NCBI GenBank assembly: GCA_031422555.1 | Contig: JANPLZ010000075.1 | Span: 1-64,000 of the forward strand | DNA length: 64,000 nt | Source of the DNA: JANNAT01 sp031422555 | GTDB lineage: Bacteria; Pseudomonadota; Alphaproteobacteria; Rhodobacterales; Rhodobacteraceae | Reading direction: 5' to 3' | The notes under the pieces: model-generated | What the model was told of the DNA's origin: nothing | Database searches by the model: none | The model's input: only the letters and a program-made list of their open reading frames with translations | Translations under genes and position numbers: made by a program | In this document: positions 1 to 9,105 of the stretch, piece by piece | Layout: each line of letters opens with the position of its first letter | How positions within the stretch are numbered: position 1 is the first letter of the stretch

Positions 1-141
1 ACCGTGTCCACCCATTACGACCGCCCCGACGCCGACCGCATGCTAAGCGACGCCGACCACGCGCTATATGCGTCAAAACACGCCGGCCGGGGGCAGGCGC
101 AGTTTTTCACGCCCGATGGGGTTGATCGCAGGGCGGGATAA
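1..141 (+). CDS. GGDEF (diguanylate cyclase) domain protein, C-terminal fragment
   Basis: An open frame enters from the left edge and ends in TAA at 139-141. The 46 visible residues include ADHALYASKHAGRGQAQFF, which matches the final helix of GGDEF domains (consensus ADxALYxAKxxGRN). The protein probably makes cyclic di-GMP, but the GGDEF signature and any sensor domain lie outside the window, so catalytic competence cannot be judged. The tail after the domain is short (about 12 residues), so GGDEF is the last domain. Confidence 0.8.
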   Translation, partial: TVSTHYDRPDADRMLSDADHALYASKHAGRGQAQFFTPDGVDRRAG

Positions 142-552
142 AAAGGGGGGAAACCGGTAGTCGGCAGGGCCAGCCGGGCACAGCGCACCTTCAATCTGCC
201 TGATGCTGTAGTTTATTGATTTACAACGGTTATTTTGCGCGTGCCTTTTCGCTCTGGAAACTTCCGCAACCAACTCGTGTTACTGCCGAATACTGTTGAC
301 GGCTGGCACGGCGAAACCTTCTGCCTGCCGAGGCGCAACCGTGAAAGCGCCCCAAGCCTGTCGGAACGATGATCCTTGCAGCTTTTCAGCACAGCCAAAA
401 GGTGAAAGGTCTTGCGTTCTAAGACCCGTTGTCCACCGCAAGCGCCGCGCCCTTGGTGTCGGGCATACCGGCGCGCGTGTCGCTGGCAAAAGCGCGGAGC
501 AAATGGCGCAAGGTTGCCCGACCGGGCGGCGGGTCAACCCCGGTGCCGAACC
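142..552. other. Intergenic stretch, nothing recognised
   Basis: These 411 bases lie between the GGDEF tail and the end of the catalase gene. Short open frames exist on both strands (for example 296-556 plus and 280-537 minus), but none has a ribosome binding site, a recognisable domain or a convincing composition. No RNA gene or hairpin terminator is evident. It may be decayed coding sequence. Confidence 0.4.
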
Positions 553-2643
553 TTAGCCCGCCAGCATAGCCTCGCGCGGCCAAAATCGCATGGCTTTGCA
601 CTCCGACAAAAACGCGGCAATTGATACCGCATCGGTGAGATTGCATACACCACCGTCCTGCGCATCGGCCAACCCACAGGATGAAAACAGCGCAGAACTT
701 GCCTCGTTGCAGCCAATGAATTTGCAATGGGCATAGGCGTCGGTCAGAAAATCCTGTGCGGGTTTGCTGGTGGCAAGCGGGTCTTTGCCCGGCAGGATTG
801 CCACGGCGTCAAACAGCACGGATGGTGCGCCCCCAAGATGTTCGTCAACCTTGTGAAGACTGCCTTGCGTGTCTTTTACCCCGCCGATTTTCGGCGCGAT
901 GATCTTGATCAAAACCCCCGCTTTTGCCGCCGCATCTTGTAGCGCCGACAACTGCCCCGCGTCGGTGCCATCACTGACCAAAACGCCGATCACCCGGCCT
1001 TTGAAACTGTCCGGTGCATTCCGCTGGATGCTAAGCGCCTTTGACGGGGCAAGGTTCATTCGGGTGGGCCGGGATGCCGGGGCAGGTTTTGGCATGTTTG
1101 TGATGCCAAGACGGTCAGCCACATCTTTGGACATCGCATCATCAATATTCATCAAATGTGACACGATCCGCGACCGGATGCCGGGCTCGGCGCATTTCGA
1201 CAATTCGAACACCAGCGCGTTACGGATATGGCCTTGTTCAGACGGTGTCTGACTGATGTAGAACAGCCGCGCCTGACTGTAGTGATCGGAGAAACTTTCG
1301 GGCCGCAGACGGGCCTTGTCGCCCGTGACGGGTTCCTTAAAGCTGACATAGCCTTCAAGCGGGTGCGCCCGCGGCCCTTCGCCCCAGCCATTGGGTTCAT
1401 AATTCACCCGGCCTTTGCGCGCGTTGGTCTGCATATGGCCGTCTTGCTGATAATTGCTGACCGGGCAGCCTTTGGGCGCGTTGATCGGCAGTTTGGTGAA
1501 ATTTGGCCCACCCAAGCGTTTCAGTTGCGTATCGAGATAGGAAAAATTGCGCCCCTGAAGCAAGGGATCATTGGTAAAATCAATGCCCGGCACCACGTTT
1601 GACGTGCAAAAGGCGACCTGTTCGGTTTCGGCAAAAAAGTTGTCCACGGCGCGGTCCAGCGTCATGGTGCCGATGATTTGCACCGGGCAATCTTCTTCCG
1701 GGATCAGTTTGGTGGGGTCCAGAACATCAAAAGCAAATCCGTCGGCAAACGCTTGATCGAACAGCTGCACGCCCAGATCCCACGCCGGGAAATCGCCCCG
1801 CTCGATGGCATCCCAAAGATCGCGGCGATGGCGGTCGGCGTCGGCACCGTTGCCTTTCACCGCTTCATCCCACAGCACCGATTGCAGGCCCATTTTAGGC
1901 TTCCAGTGAAATTTGACGAAGGTTGATGTGCCATCGGACGTGACAAACCGGAACGTATGCACCCCAAACCCTTCCATCGTGGCAAATGACCGGGGCAAGG
2001 CGCGGTCTGACATCGCCCACATGATGGTGTGCATCGCTTCTGGCGTCAGCGAAATGAAGTCCCAGAAATTGTCATGCGCCGATGCTGCCTGGGGGAAATC
2101 ACGGTCGGGTTCTGGTTTGACGGCATGAATGAGATCGGGGAATTTGATGGCATCCTGGATGAAAAACACCGGCACATTGTTGCCGACAAGATCCCAGTTG
2201 CCAGCATCAGTGTAGAATTTGACCGCAAAGCCGCGCACGTCGCGGGCAAGGTCCGCCGAGCCTTTGCTGCCCGCCACGGTGGAAAAACGCACGAACACTT
2301 CGGTCTTTTTGCCGATTGTGGCAAAGGGCGTGGCGCAGGTGATGTCGCTCATCGCGCGACTGCATTCGAACGTGCCATGCGCGCCGTAGCCGCGCGCGTG
2401 AACCACCCGCTCCGGGATACGTTCGTGGTCAAAGTGAAAGATTTTTTCGCGCAAGGCGAAGTCTTCCAACAGCGTCGGCCCCGGCGCGCCTGCACGCAGC
2501 GAGTTTTGATTGTCGGCGATGATCAGGCCCTGCGCTGTGGTCAGGCGTTCGCTGGTGCCGTCTGCGTGCTGATGGATTTCCCCCCCCGCGCCGCGGACAG
2601 AAATCAGATCATTCAGGTTTGAAGATTGGATTGGCTTTTTCAT
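553..2643 (-). CDS. katE: Large-subunit monofunctional catalase (HPII type)
   Basis: This 696-residue haem catalase converts hydrogen peroxide to water and oxygen. The catalase core shows the distal His in RVVHARGYGAHG, the conserved Asn in the VGNNVPVFF segment and the haem-ligand Tyr in RNFSYLDTQLKRLGGPN. After about residue 540 comes a DJ-1/PfpI-like flavodoxin-fold domain (KGRVIGVLVSDGTDAG onward), which defines the large-subunit clade; E. coli HPII is somewhat longer at 753 residues. I chose the ATG at 2643 because AAAGG lies 8 bases upstream and the protein then begins MKKPIQ; an in-frame start at 2685 has no such support. The small gene at 2716-2880 lies 72 bases upstream on the same strand, and the EcfG-type promoter at 2923-2947 probably serves both, which fits a general-stress catalase. 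Confidence 0.96.
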   Translation of the reverse strand: MKKPIQSSNLNDLISVRGAGGEIHQHADGTSERLTTAQGLIIADNQNSLRAGAPGPTLLEDFALREKIFHFDHERIPERVVHARGYGAHGTFECSRAMSDITCATPFATIGKKTEVFVRFSTVAGSKGSADLARDVRGFAVKFYTDAGNWDLVGNNVPVFFIQDAIKFPDLIHAVKPEPDRDFPQAASAHDNFWDFISLTPEAMHTIMWAMSDRALPRSFATMEGFGVHTFRFVTSDGTSTFVKFHWKPKMGLQSVLWDEAVKGNGADADRHRRDLWDAIERGDFPAWDLGVQLFDQAFADGFAFDVLDPTKLIPEEDCPVQIIGTMTLDRAVDNFFAETEQVAFCTSNVVPGIDFTNDPLLQGRNFSYLDTQLKRLGGPNFTKLPINAPKGCPVSNYQQDGHMQTNARKGRVNYEPNGWGEGPRAHPLEGYVSFKEPVTGDKARLRPESFSDHYSQARLFYISQTPSEQGHIRNALVFELSKCAEPGIRSRIVSHLMNIDDAMSKDVADRLGITNMPKPAPASRPTRMNLAPSKALSIQRNAPDSFKGRVIGVLVSDGTDAGQLSALQDAAAKAGVLIKIIAPKIGGVKDTQGSLHKVDEHLGGAPSVLFDAVAILPGKDPLATSKPAQDFLTDAYAHCKFIGCNEASSALFSSCGLADAQDGGVCNLTDAVSIAAFLSECKAMRFWPREAMLAG

Positions 2644-2715
2644 GGCAAGGGCCTTTCTGGGTGGCAGCGGGCTGGCCAGGACCAATGCGATCCCAAGCCT
2701 GAATGACGATGAGAT

Positions 2716-2880
2716 TTATTTGGACTTTTTGGCTTTGCTTTTTTCGCCTGCACCGGCCTTTGCGGTGCCGGAGGCTTTGGCGTCACCCTTTGCCATACTG
2801 CCTTTATCTTGCTGGGCTTTTTCATGCGACGCGGCTGCTGCGCCATGAAGTGTTGAACTTTTCGCGGTTTTGGTTGGCAT
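2716..2880 (-). CDS. Small Lys/Ala-rich stress protein (54 aa)
   Basis: This 54-residue protein begins MPTKTAKSS and ends in a basic tail, GEKSKAKKSK. It is almost wholly Ala, Lys, Gly, Ser and Thr and is probably disordered. The ATG at 2880 is preceded by GAAGGAC at good spacing, which argues that it is a real gene; the longer in-frame start at 2919 would put the start upstream of the inferred transcription start. An EcfG-type promoter ends 43 bases upstream. Together with the downstream catalase it looks like a stress operon. The composition recalls histone H1-like or KGG-type stress proteins, but I do not recognise a family. Confidence 0.65.
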   Translation of the reverse strand: MPTKTAKSSTLHGAAAASHEKAQQDKGSMAKGDAKASGTAKAGAGEKSKAKKSK

Positions 2881-2922
2881 GACTTTGTCCTTCGCTGTGA
2901 TACGCGGTGTGCGTGTCAATCA

Positions 2923-2947
2923 AACGCCACCTGCCCGGTTGCGTTCC
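2923..2947 (-). promoter_or_regulatory. EcfG (general stress sigma) promoter for the small protein and katE
   Basis: Read on the minus strand this is GGAAC, 16 bases, then CGTT, the exact alphaproteobacterial EcfG consensus. The -10 ends about 43 bases before the ATG at 2880, leaving a leader of roughly 35 nt. The same motif with the same spacing occurs at 8075-8099 and 13885-13909. Confidence 0.8.
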
Positions 2948-3040
2948 GTTGTCTTTCGCATTGTTCAGGCTTGATTGGGCGATTGCGCAAAAAGGCGCTT
3001 AGCGGTGGCTATCGGGCGCAAGGATGGCCCACCACGCGAA

Positions 3041-3406
3041 TTACTGGGTGGCCGATGCGACCATCTTGCCAAGGGCGTCGATGTTATAGGGTTTGGTCAG
3101 AACATGGGCATCGCGGAACCCGTCGATCAAACCGCGTTCGCCGTATCCGCTTGCAAAGATGAACGGAATCTTCTGGTCGCGCAGCACATCTGCGATGGGA
3201 AAAGACAAGATACCGCGCAGGTTCAGATCCAGAATGGCAAGGTCAAACCGACCGGATCTGGCAAAGTCCAAACCGATATCAAGTCGGTTTGCGACCATGA
3301 CAACGACATGGCCAAGGTCTGCGATCATGTCCGAAAGATCGACGGCAATGATCGCTTCGTCTTCGACAATCAAGACCCTGAGGCTGCTTGGCGGTCCGGC
3401 GGACAT
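3041..3406 (-). CDS. Single-domain response regulator
   Basis: This 121-residue protein is a lone REC domain with no output domain. It has the acidic cluster (VLIVEDEAII), the phosphoacceptor Asp in DLAILDLNLRG, the conserved Thr/Ser position (FIFASGYG) and the Lys in VLTKPYN. It starts 20 bases after the stop of the HWE kinase gene on the same strand, so it is almost certainly the kinase's partner. REC-only proteins next to HWE/HisKA_2 kinases often act as phosphate sinks or tune the general stress response; that role is inferred here. Confidence 0.93.
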   Translation of the reverse strand: MSAGPPSSLRVLIVEDEAIIAVDLSDMIADLGHVVVMVANRLDIGLDFARSGRFDLAILDLNLRGILSFPIADVLRDQKIPFIFASGYGERGLIDGFRDAHVLTKPYNIDALGKMVASATQ

Positions 3407-3426
3407 GGCAGGGATCCTTTCAGGCG

Positions 3427-6400
3427 CTAAGACGGCACGGGTGCGTCCAGCACATATGCCACCCCGCTGATATCATAGCTAACGTCCACCGTCCCACCTA
3501 GTTCCATCGCAAGGGCACGCTTGATCAGACTGGTGCCAAATCCGGTTACAACGGGCGGCGTCACAGGCGGCCCGCCGCTTTCCAGCCACCGCCATTGAAA
3601 GTGGGGCACGCCTGAATTTTCCGTCAGCGTCCAGACGATGGTCACGATCCCTTCGGCAACCGACAGCGCACCATATTTGGCCGCATTGGTACACAGTTCG
3701 TGAATTGCCAGACTGAAGGTCATGGCGACCGAAGGGTTCAACGCAACAAATGGCCCGCTGATGTGGAACCGGTTTTTGCCGGCTTCGTGGGGCTCGATCG
3801 TGGCGTTGATCAGGCTGCCAAGATCGGTGCCAGCCCAGTTTGCCTCGATCAGCAGATCATGCGCGCGCGCCATCGCCATCAAACGTTCGCCAAATGCGGC
3901 CCGTGCTTCGGGCAAGGCAATGTCGCCACGCAGCGTTTGCGATGCAATGGCCTTTACGATCGCCAGCGTGTTCTTGACCCGGTGGTTCAATTCGCCGACC
4001 AGAATCTCGCGATGTTCATCGGCTTTGCGACGATCTGTGATGTTGCGCGCGATGCTGGACGCCCCCAGCAAGGCGCCAGACCCATCGCGTAGCGACGAAT
4101 CCGTTTCTGACACCCAGACCGTTGATCCGTCCTTGCGCAAACGCGGCAGCTCGTAGTGCAGGGTTTCGCCACCTTGCGCGAACTGCGCCAGACAGTCGGG
4201 CGGGTTTTGCCCCGACGCAGGATCATTCATAACGCTTATTGGTTGGCCGATGATGTCAGCCGGAGAATATCCGAAAATTTCCACCGCTCCGGGGTTCCAG
4301 CTGGTGATCACACCGTTCAAATCCATGCTGAAGACGGCATCGCTTGACGCGTTTACAATCGCTGCCAACTGGCGGGCAATCACATCGCTGCGGCGTTGGT
4401 CGGTGACATCTTCGATGGCCAGCAGGATCAGGCTTTGCCTGCCGCCTTCGCGGGTCAGTTTACGCCCGTTCATCACCAGGTGCCGCTGCGCATGGCCGGG
4501 CAAGCCATGATCCAGATTGGCATCGCTGAAGGGTTGGCCGTCAAGGATCAGGGTTTCCAGCAGCCCCCGCAAGTCAGAGGAATTCCATTCACCTTGCGCC
4601 AAATTGAACACCGACAGCCCGATTGCGCGGTCTTCGGACACGCCGAACCGTTTCTCGAAGGCGGGGTTGATCGACACGATTTTCAGCGCTTCGTCCATCA
4701 CCACCAAGGGCTGGCGTATCGTCTCTACAATCGCTTGGGAAAAAATACGCGCCTCAGTCGCGGCGTCACGGGCCACCTTGCCGTCGGTGACATCAAAGAA
4801 GGTGATGACAACGCCCGCAATCCGGTTGTCCAGCGTGCGGTAGGGCAACATGCGGCGCAGATACCAGCGGCCATTTGCAGACGGCACTTCGGTTTCCAGC
4901 ACCACAAGTTTTTGCAACACCTTGTCCACATCGGTCAGCAGACTGCCATCATCGAACTTCATCGCGAAATGTTGCAGCGGGCGGCCGATATCAGATGCCA
5001 TGAAATCGAACAGGTCTTTGGTGCCCGGCGTGAACCATTTTATGCACAGCTTGGTATCCACAAACAGCGTCGCGGTTTCCGTGCCGGCCAGCAGGTTGTT
5101 CAGATCATTGGTGCTGTCTTCCAACTCCCGGATATTGCTTTGCAACTGGCTGTTTACCGTGTGCAATTCTTCGTTGAACGACTGCATTTCTTCTTTCGAG
5201 GTTTCCAACTCCTCGTTGGTGGATTGCAGTTCTTCGTTCATCGAAGTGGCTTCTTCGTTAGTCGCCTTCAATTCTTCATTGGTGGCTTCCAGACTGGCGA
5301 TGGTATATTGCAGTTCTGATCGAACCGCCGCCAGTTCGTCGCGCAGCATCGCCTCGTGCAGCACTGTTTCCGGCGGATCCAGCGCAATCCGCGAGGTAAC
5401 GCTGTTCGCTGGAATGAAACTGACCAGCAAATGGCCATTGCCTTGGCCCGCCACTTGCGACGCAATCACCGTCACGGCGCGATCCGTGTCTTGGTGCAGC
5501 AACGTCGCCTCAAAGGACACTTCGCGCAAGCCTTGCTGTGCCTCGCGCACCGCTTGGCGCAGTTTCACCCCAAGACCCGCGCGCGCCATCGCAAACAGAT
5601 CGCGCGATGGCTCTCCTGTTGGTTGTTCAAGATAGGCACTGGTGGGACCATGAAAATACACAACGCGGTGCTGGGCGTCGATCATCACGGCGGCAGGGGC
5701 GAACCTGTCCAGCAACGCCCGCCGTGCCAGATCGCCCGCAGACATGTCTGCAGCCACAACGGCGGTCGACGGTTTTTGCGGATTGGCAACCGGGGTGGCC
5801 CCCCGCATCACCGGGAAATTGACGATATCCAGCCGGGTTGGCCCCAGCCTGCGGTAAATGCGCCATTTCTTTGACACTTGTTCAAAAACCGCGCTGTGGC
5901 GACCAACGGTTTCGGTATTGCCCAGCATCAAAGCGCCGCCATGATCCAGCGCGAAATGGAACAGCGCAATGATCCCTTGTTGCGCATCAGATTCCAGATA
6001 AATCAGCATGTTACGGCAGGTGATCAGGTCGATATGTGAAAAAGGCGGGTCCGTCAGCAGGTTTTGCGGCGCAAAGATCACCATGGCGCGCAGATCTTTC
6101 TTGACCCGGTAGGTGGCGTCATGGCCTTCAAAGAACCGCCGCTGCCGGGTGGCGTCCAACCCGGTGATCGCGGCCACCGGATACATCCCGTCACGGGCAA
6201 AATGCAGATTGTCTTCGCGGGCATCGGTCGCAAAGATTTTGACGTCAAACGATTTGTGCGCCAGCGACGCCTGTTCGGCGATCAGCATGGCAAGGGTGTA
6301 GGCTTCTTCCCCGGTTGAACAGGCGGGCACCCATGCGCGAATGGTGGCACCGGTTTCACGCGACGCAACCATCGGGGCGATGACCTGTTCGCACAGCGCG

Positions 6401-7311
6401 GACCAAGCGTCAGCATCGCGAAAAAAGCTGGTGACGTTGATCAGCAGGTCTTTGATCAGCTGCGGTGCTTCGGCGGGATCGTTGCGCAATTCGGTCAGAT
6501 AAGCGTCAAGCGACGGCATATTGCGTAGGCTTAGCCGCCGCTGAATGCGCCGCTGCAGCGTGCTGCGCCGGTAGCTGGCAAAATTATGGCCGGTGCGGGT
6601 GCGCAGAACCGTCAGAATCTGGTCGATCAGCGGCTGCGCCCCGGCTTCGGCCGCCTCGCCGCCCAAGGGTTCGGCAATGTATTCATCCCGAAAATAGCGG
6701 CCCAGAACCTCGGCCATCGCCTCAGGTGGCAAGATGTGGTCGGCCAGACCAGCGGCGATAACACTGCGCGGCATGCCGTCAAATTTGGCGGTGGCCGGAT
6801 CTTGCACCAGAATCAATCCGCCCGCTGCGCGCACCTCTTTCAACCCATCGGTGCCGTTGCTGCCGGTGCCCGACAGCACCACCGCGACCACCCGTTCCCC
6901 CTGATCCGCCGCAAGCGAGCGGAACAACACATCAACCGGGTGGCGGTGGCCGCGTTTTTCGGCCGGCTTTACCAGATGCAGCATGCCGTTGCGGACGGTC
7001 AGATCGCGGTCAGGGGCGATGACATAGACCGTGTTTGGCCGCACAGGCATCTGATCGACGACCTGCACCACGGGCATCGCGGTGTGGACGGCCAAAACCT
7101 GTGCCATCTGGCTTTCGCGGTTGGGGTCCAAATGCAGCACCACGATAAAGGCGGCCCCGCTGTCGGGTGGCATCGTGTCAAAAAAGCGGCTGAACGCCTC
7201 GATCCCACCCGCAGACGCGCCCATGCCAACGATCAGGCAGCGCTGCGTATTCGGCGCCGCGGTGTCGGGGGTTTTGGCGCTATCGGGTAAGGGGGCAGGA
7301 AGTCTGGCCAT
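3427..7311 (-). CDS. CheB-CheR-PAS-HWE histidine kinase hybrid
   Basis: A 1294-residue multidomain signalling protein. Residues about 20-215 are a CheB-type methylesterase with nucleophile Ser33 in GASAGG, the LHLDP His and the Asp of GSNGTDGL. Residues about 230-490 are a CheR-type SAM methyltransferase (RRIQRRL basic patch, WVPACSTGEEAYTLAM). A long Glu/Asn/Ser-rich coiled coil follows at about 655-740 (repeats of TNEEL/MNEEL), then three PAS domains to about 1115. The C-terminus is an HWE/HisKA_2 kinase with phospho-His in ELNHRVKNTLA and the WLE motif. No receiver domain is attached; it is supplied by the next gene. I prefer the ATG at 7311, just before the CheB domain; an upstream ATG at 7347 is possible and neither has a strong ribosome binding site. 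Confidence 0.92.
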   Translation of the reverse strand: MARLPAPLPDSAKTPDTAAPNTQRCLIVGMGASAGGIEAFSRFFDTMPPDSGAAFIVVLHLDPNRESQMAQVLAVHTAMPVVQVVDQMPVRPNTVYVIAPDRDLTVRNGMLHLVKPAEKRGHRHPVDVLFRSLAADQGERVVAVVLSGTGSNGTDGLKEVRAAGGLILVQDPATAKFDGMPRSVIAAGLADHILPPEAMAEVLGRYFRDEYIAEPLGGEAAEAGAQPLIDQILTVLRTRTGHNFASYRRSTLQRRIQRRLSLRNMPSLDAYLTELRNDPAEAPQLIKDLLINVTSFFRDADAWSALCEQVIAPMVASRETGATIRAWVPACSTGEEAYTLAMLIAEQASLAHKSFDVKIFATDAREDNLHFARDGMYPVAAITGLDATRQRRFFEGHDATYRVKKDLRAMVIFAPQNLLTDPPFSHIDLITCRNMLIYLESDAQQGIIALFHFALDHGGALMLGNTETVGRHSAVFEQVSKKWRIYRRLGPTRLDIVNFPVMRGATPVANPQKPSTAVVAADMSAGDLARRALLDRFAPAAVMIDAQHRVVYFHGPTSAYLEQPTGEPSRDLFAMARAGLGVKLRQAVREAQQGLREVSFEATLLHQDTDRAVTVIASQVAGQGNGHLLVSFIPANSVTSRIALDPPETVLHEAMLRDELAAVRSELQYTIASLEATNEELKATNEEATSMNEELQSTNEELETSKEEMQSFNEELHTVNSQLQSNIRELEDSTNDLNNLLAGTETATLFVDTKLCIKWFTPGTKDLFDFMASDIGRPLQHFAMKFDDGSLLTDVDKVLQKLVVLETEVPSANGRWYLRRMLPYRTLDNRIAGVVITFFDVTDGKVARDAATEARIFSQAIVETIRQPLVVMDEALKIVSINPAFEKRFGVSEDRAIGLSVFNLAQGEWNSSDLRGLLETLILDGQPFSDANLDHGLPGHAQRHLVMNGRKLTREGGRQSLILLAIEDVTDQRRSDVIARQLAAIVNASSDAVFSMDLNGVITSWNPGAVEIFGYSPADIIGQPISVMNDPASGQNPPDCLAQFAQGGETLHYELPRLRKDGSTVWVSETDSSLRDGSGALLGASSIARNITDRRKADEHREILVGELNHRVKNTLAIVKAIASQTLRGDIALPEARAAFGERLMAMARAHDLLIEANWAGTDLGSLINATIEPHEAGKNRFHISGPFVALNPSVAMTFSLAIHELCTNAAKYGALSVAEGIVTIVWTLTENSGVPHFQWRWLESGGPPVTPPVVTGFGTSLIKRALAMELGGTVDVSYDISGVAYVLDAPVPS

Positions 7312-7525
7312 ACTGTCGATCCCGATCTGGTCGATCCGAACCCACATCGACCGGGTCGTTTTGCACAAGCAACCCGCAACCAGCGCGGTAGCACGCCGAA
7401 CAGCGTGCAAGTTCACATGGTTATGCCCCCGATGCAATGGCAATCGGCGGAGGGGGGGATTTAACTGGTAACGCGCGGTTTGGCACGGTTAACAGGGCCG
7501 CCACTAACAGGGCCGCCACACAAAC

Positions 7526-7555
7526 AAAAATGCCCGCAACACAGGTGCTGCGGGC
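7526..7555 (-). terminator. Rho-independent terminator after the small PRC-barrel gene
   Basis: GCCCGCA (7532-7538) and TGCGGGC (7549-7555) form a 7-bp perfect stem with a partly paired loop. On the minus strand the stem is followed by a T-rich run (ATTTTTG), the correct polarity to end the gene at 7581-7880. Confidence 0.8.
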
Positions 7556-7580
7556 GGAAGTGGTTCCTGTCGGATCGGGC

Positions 7581-7880
7581 TTACATGTCCGTATGTTCAG
7601 GCAAGGCTTCGATCTGTTCCTTGGTCCAGGTGGTTGTGGCATGCACATCGCCGTTTTCATCGCGCATGACGTCAAGCGCCGATACCGGGATCACGACGGT
7701 TTTACCGCCCATCCCCAGAAACGTGCCGACATCGACGCTGACCTGCATGTTCGCGCCATGCCCGTGCACATGCGAAACCGAACCGACGTTTTCATCCCTC
7801 GGGTCATAGATCGTGCAACCGTCCAGCATCGAGCTGTCCAGATTGGTTGTTTCAAGACGTGTGTGATTTGTGTGGTCCAT
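7581..7880 (-). CDS. PRC-barrel domain protein, cytoplasmic (99 aa)
   Basis: The 99-residue protein consists of one PRC-barrel domain: a beta-rich segment (MLDGCTIYDPRDENVGSVSH), then VDVGTFLGMGGKTVVIPVSAL and a C-terminal EQIEALPEH. The VGxFLGMG motif also occurs twice in the exported protein at 8152-9024, so the two are related. There is no signal peptide. The start at 7880 has GGAAGG upstream; in-frame starts farther out have none. Substrate unknown; PRC barrels typically bind RNA, protein or lipid partners. It lies divergent to the other PRC gene. Confidence 0.88.
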   Translation of the reverse strand: MDHTNHTRLETTNLDSSMLDGCTIYDPRDENVGSVSHVHGHGANMQVSVDVGTFLGMGGKTVVIPVSALDVMRDENGDVHATTTWTKEQIEALPEHTDM

Positions 7881-8074
7881 GGTGCACCTTCCAGTTGAGT
7901 GAATGCCAATGCAAAAACGCGGGCGGCATGCAGGATCAAGCCACGGCGCGCCCATCCGTTCCCGACCGAAGTTTCGCATTTTTTGCGATCGGCACCTTTC
8001 CGCAGTGTCGCAGCCGTCGCAAAAGCGAAGGTTCGCCTACTTGCGCGGTTGGCGAAAAACAGCCGCGGTCGTTG

Positions 8075-8099
8075 GGAACCTTGCGTGCCGCCATCCGTT
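8075..8099 (+). promoter_or_regulatory. EcfG promoter for the exported PRC-barrel gene
   Basis: GGAAC at 8075-8079, 16 bases, CGTT at 8096-8099: an exact EcfG consensus about 52 bases upstream of the ATG at 8152. Confidence 0.82.
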
Positions 8100-8151
8100 G
8101 GACAGACATGCGAAATCAAACGCAGCAGTTTGACAACCCCAGGAGACGTTC

Positions 8152-9024
8152 ATGAAAAAGTTTATGGTTTCAACGGCCATTTTGGCCGCCCTTACCGGTT
8201 TTGCCTTTGCACAGGATACCGCTGCAACGGGCATGTTCCGGGCAAGCCCCGACGCTATGGAATTGCGCGCATCAACCTTTATCGGCATGCGCGTGTATGC
8301 CACCGAAGCCGCGATCGACGCTGCGGAATATAACGGGATGCAAGACGGCTGGAATGATATCGGCGAGATCAACGACGTGATCTTGTCGCGCGACGGTAGC
8401 GTAGCCGCAGTGCTTGTTGATATTGGCGGGTTCCTTGGCATGGGCGAACGTCAGGTTGCAGTCAGCATGGACGCCATCAAGTTTGTCAGTGATGCGGCCA
8501 CCGGTGACGCGCCAGACGATTTCTTTTTGGTGATGACCGCTGCGCGCAGCGATCTTGAAGGCGCACCCGATTACATGATGGGTGACAGCGCGAAGGCAAC
8601 CGATGGTGCGGCGACAGCCGATCCCCAAGTCGCCACAAATGACACGGCGGCGGCCGACACAGCAACTGATCCGGCTGCCGTTGCGCAATCGACCGAAAAC
8701 GGCGCCATGCGTGAGCCGCTTGCCCGTGACGGCTATATGGCGGCCGAAGCGGATTATCTGACCGCAGAAAAGCTGACCGGCGCAAAGGTGTATGATGCCA
8801 ACGATGAAGTCATCGGTGAAGTCGGCAGCTTGATTCTGACACCAGAAGGCCAAATCAACCAGACCATTATTGATGTCGGCGGCTTCCTTGGCATGGGCGA
8901 AAAACCTGTCGCCCTGAACCTGACGGATATTGATATCCTGCGCAACGAGGCCGGCGATGACGTGCGGGTCTATTTGACCAAGACCAAGGCAGAACTGGAA
9001 GCGATGCCTTCGTTCAAGGGCTGA
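8152..9024 (+). CDS. Exported protein with two PRC-barrel domains
   Basis: A 290-residue protein with a clear Sec signal peptide (MKKFMVSTAILAALTGFAFA, cleavage after AFA-Q). Two PRC-barrel repeats follow, one at about residues 30-140 and one at about 195-285, each carrying DIGGFLGMG or DVGGFLGMG. They are joined by an Ala/Asp/Thr-rich linker, probably disordered, of about 50 residues. The protein is expected in the periplasm. AGGAG lies just upstream of the ATG, and an EcfG promoter is 52 bases upstream. The gene ends at a strong bidirectional terminator. PRC-barrel proteins of this type are common among stress-induced envelope proteins; the ligand is unknown. Confidence 0.92.
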   Translation: MKKFMVSTAILAALTGFAFAQDTAATGMFRASPDAMELRASTFIGMRVYATEAAIDAAEYNGMQDGWNDIGEINDVILSRDGSVAAVLVDIGGFLGMGERQVAVSMDAIKFVSDAATGDAPDDFFLVMTAARSDLEGAPDYMMGDSAKATDGAATADPQVATNDTAAADTATDPAAVAQSTENGAMREPLARDGYMAAEADYLTAEKLTGAKVYDANDEVIGEVGSLILTPEGQINQTIIDVGGFLGMGEKPVALNLTDIDILRNEAGDDVRVYLTKTKAELEAMPSFKG

Positions 9025-9045
9025 CATTCTGTCTGATGAAACTGC

Positions 9046-9077
9046 AAAGGCCCGCAAATTTGCGGGCCTTTGTTTTG
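9046..9077. terminator. Bidirectional rho-independent terminator
   Basis: AAAGGCCCGCAAA and TTTGCGGGCCTTT (9046-9071) form a perfect 26-bp palindrome, followed by TGTTTT on the plus strand. It lies between two convergent genes (ends at 9024 and 9106), so it can serve both. Confidence 0.93.
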
Positions 9078-9105
9078 GGTCGGCAAGACTTCTGATCCGT
9101 GAAAA

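Noticed and set aside
296..556. 86-codon plus-strand frame in the left gap
   Set aside because: No ribosome binding site or domain, overlapping frames on both strands of equal quality, and it runs into katE.
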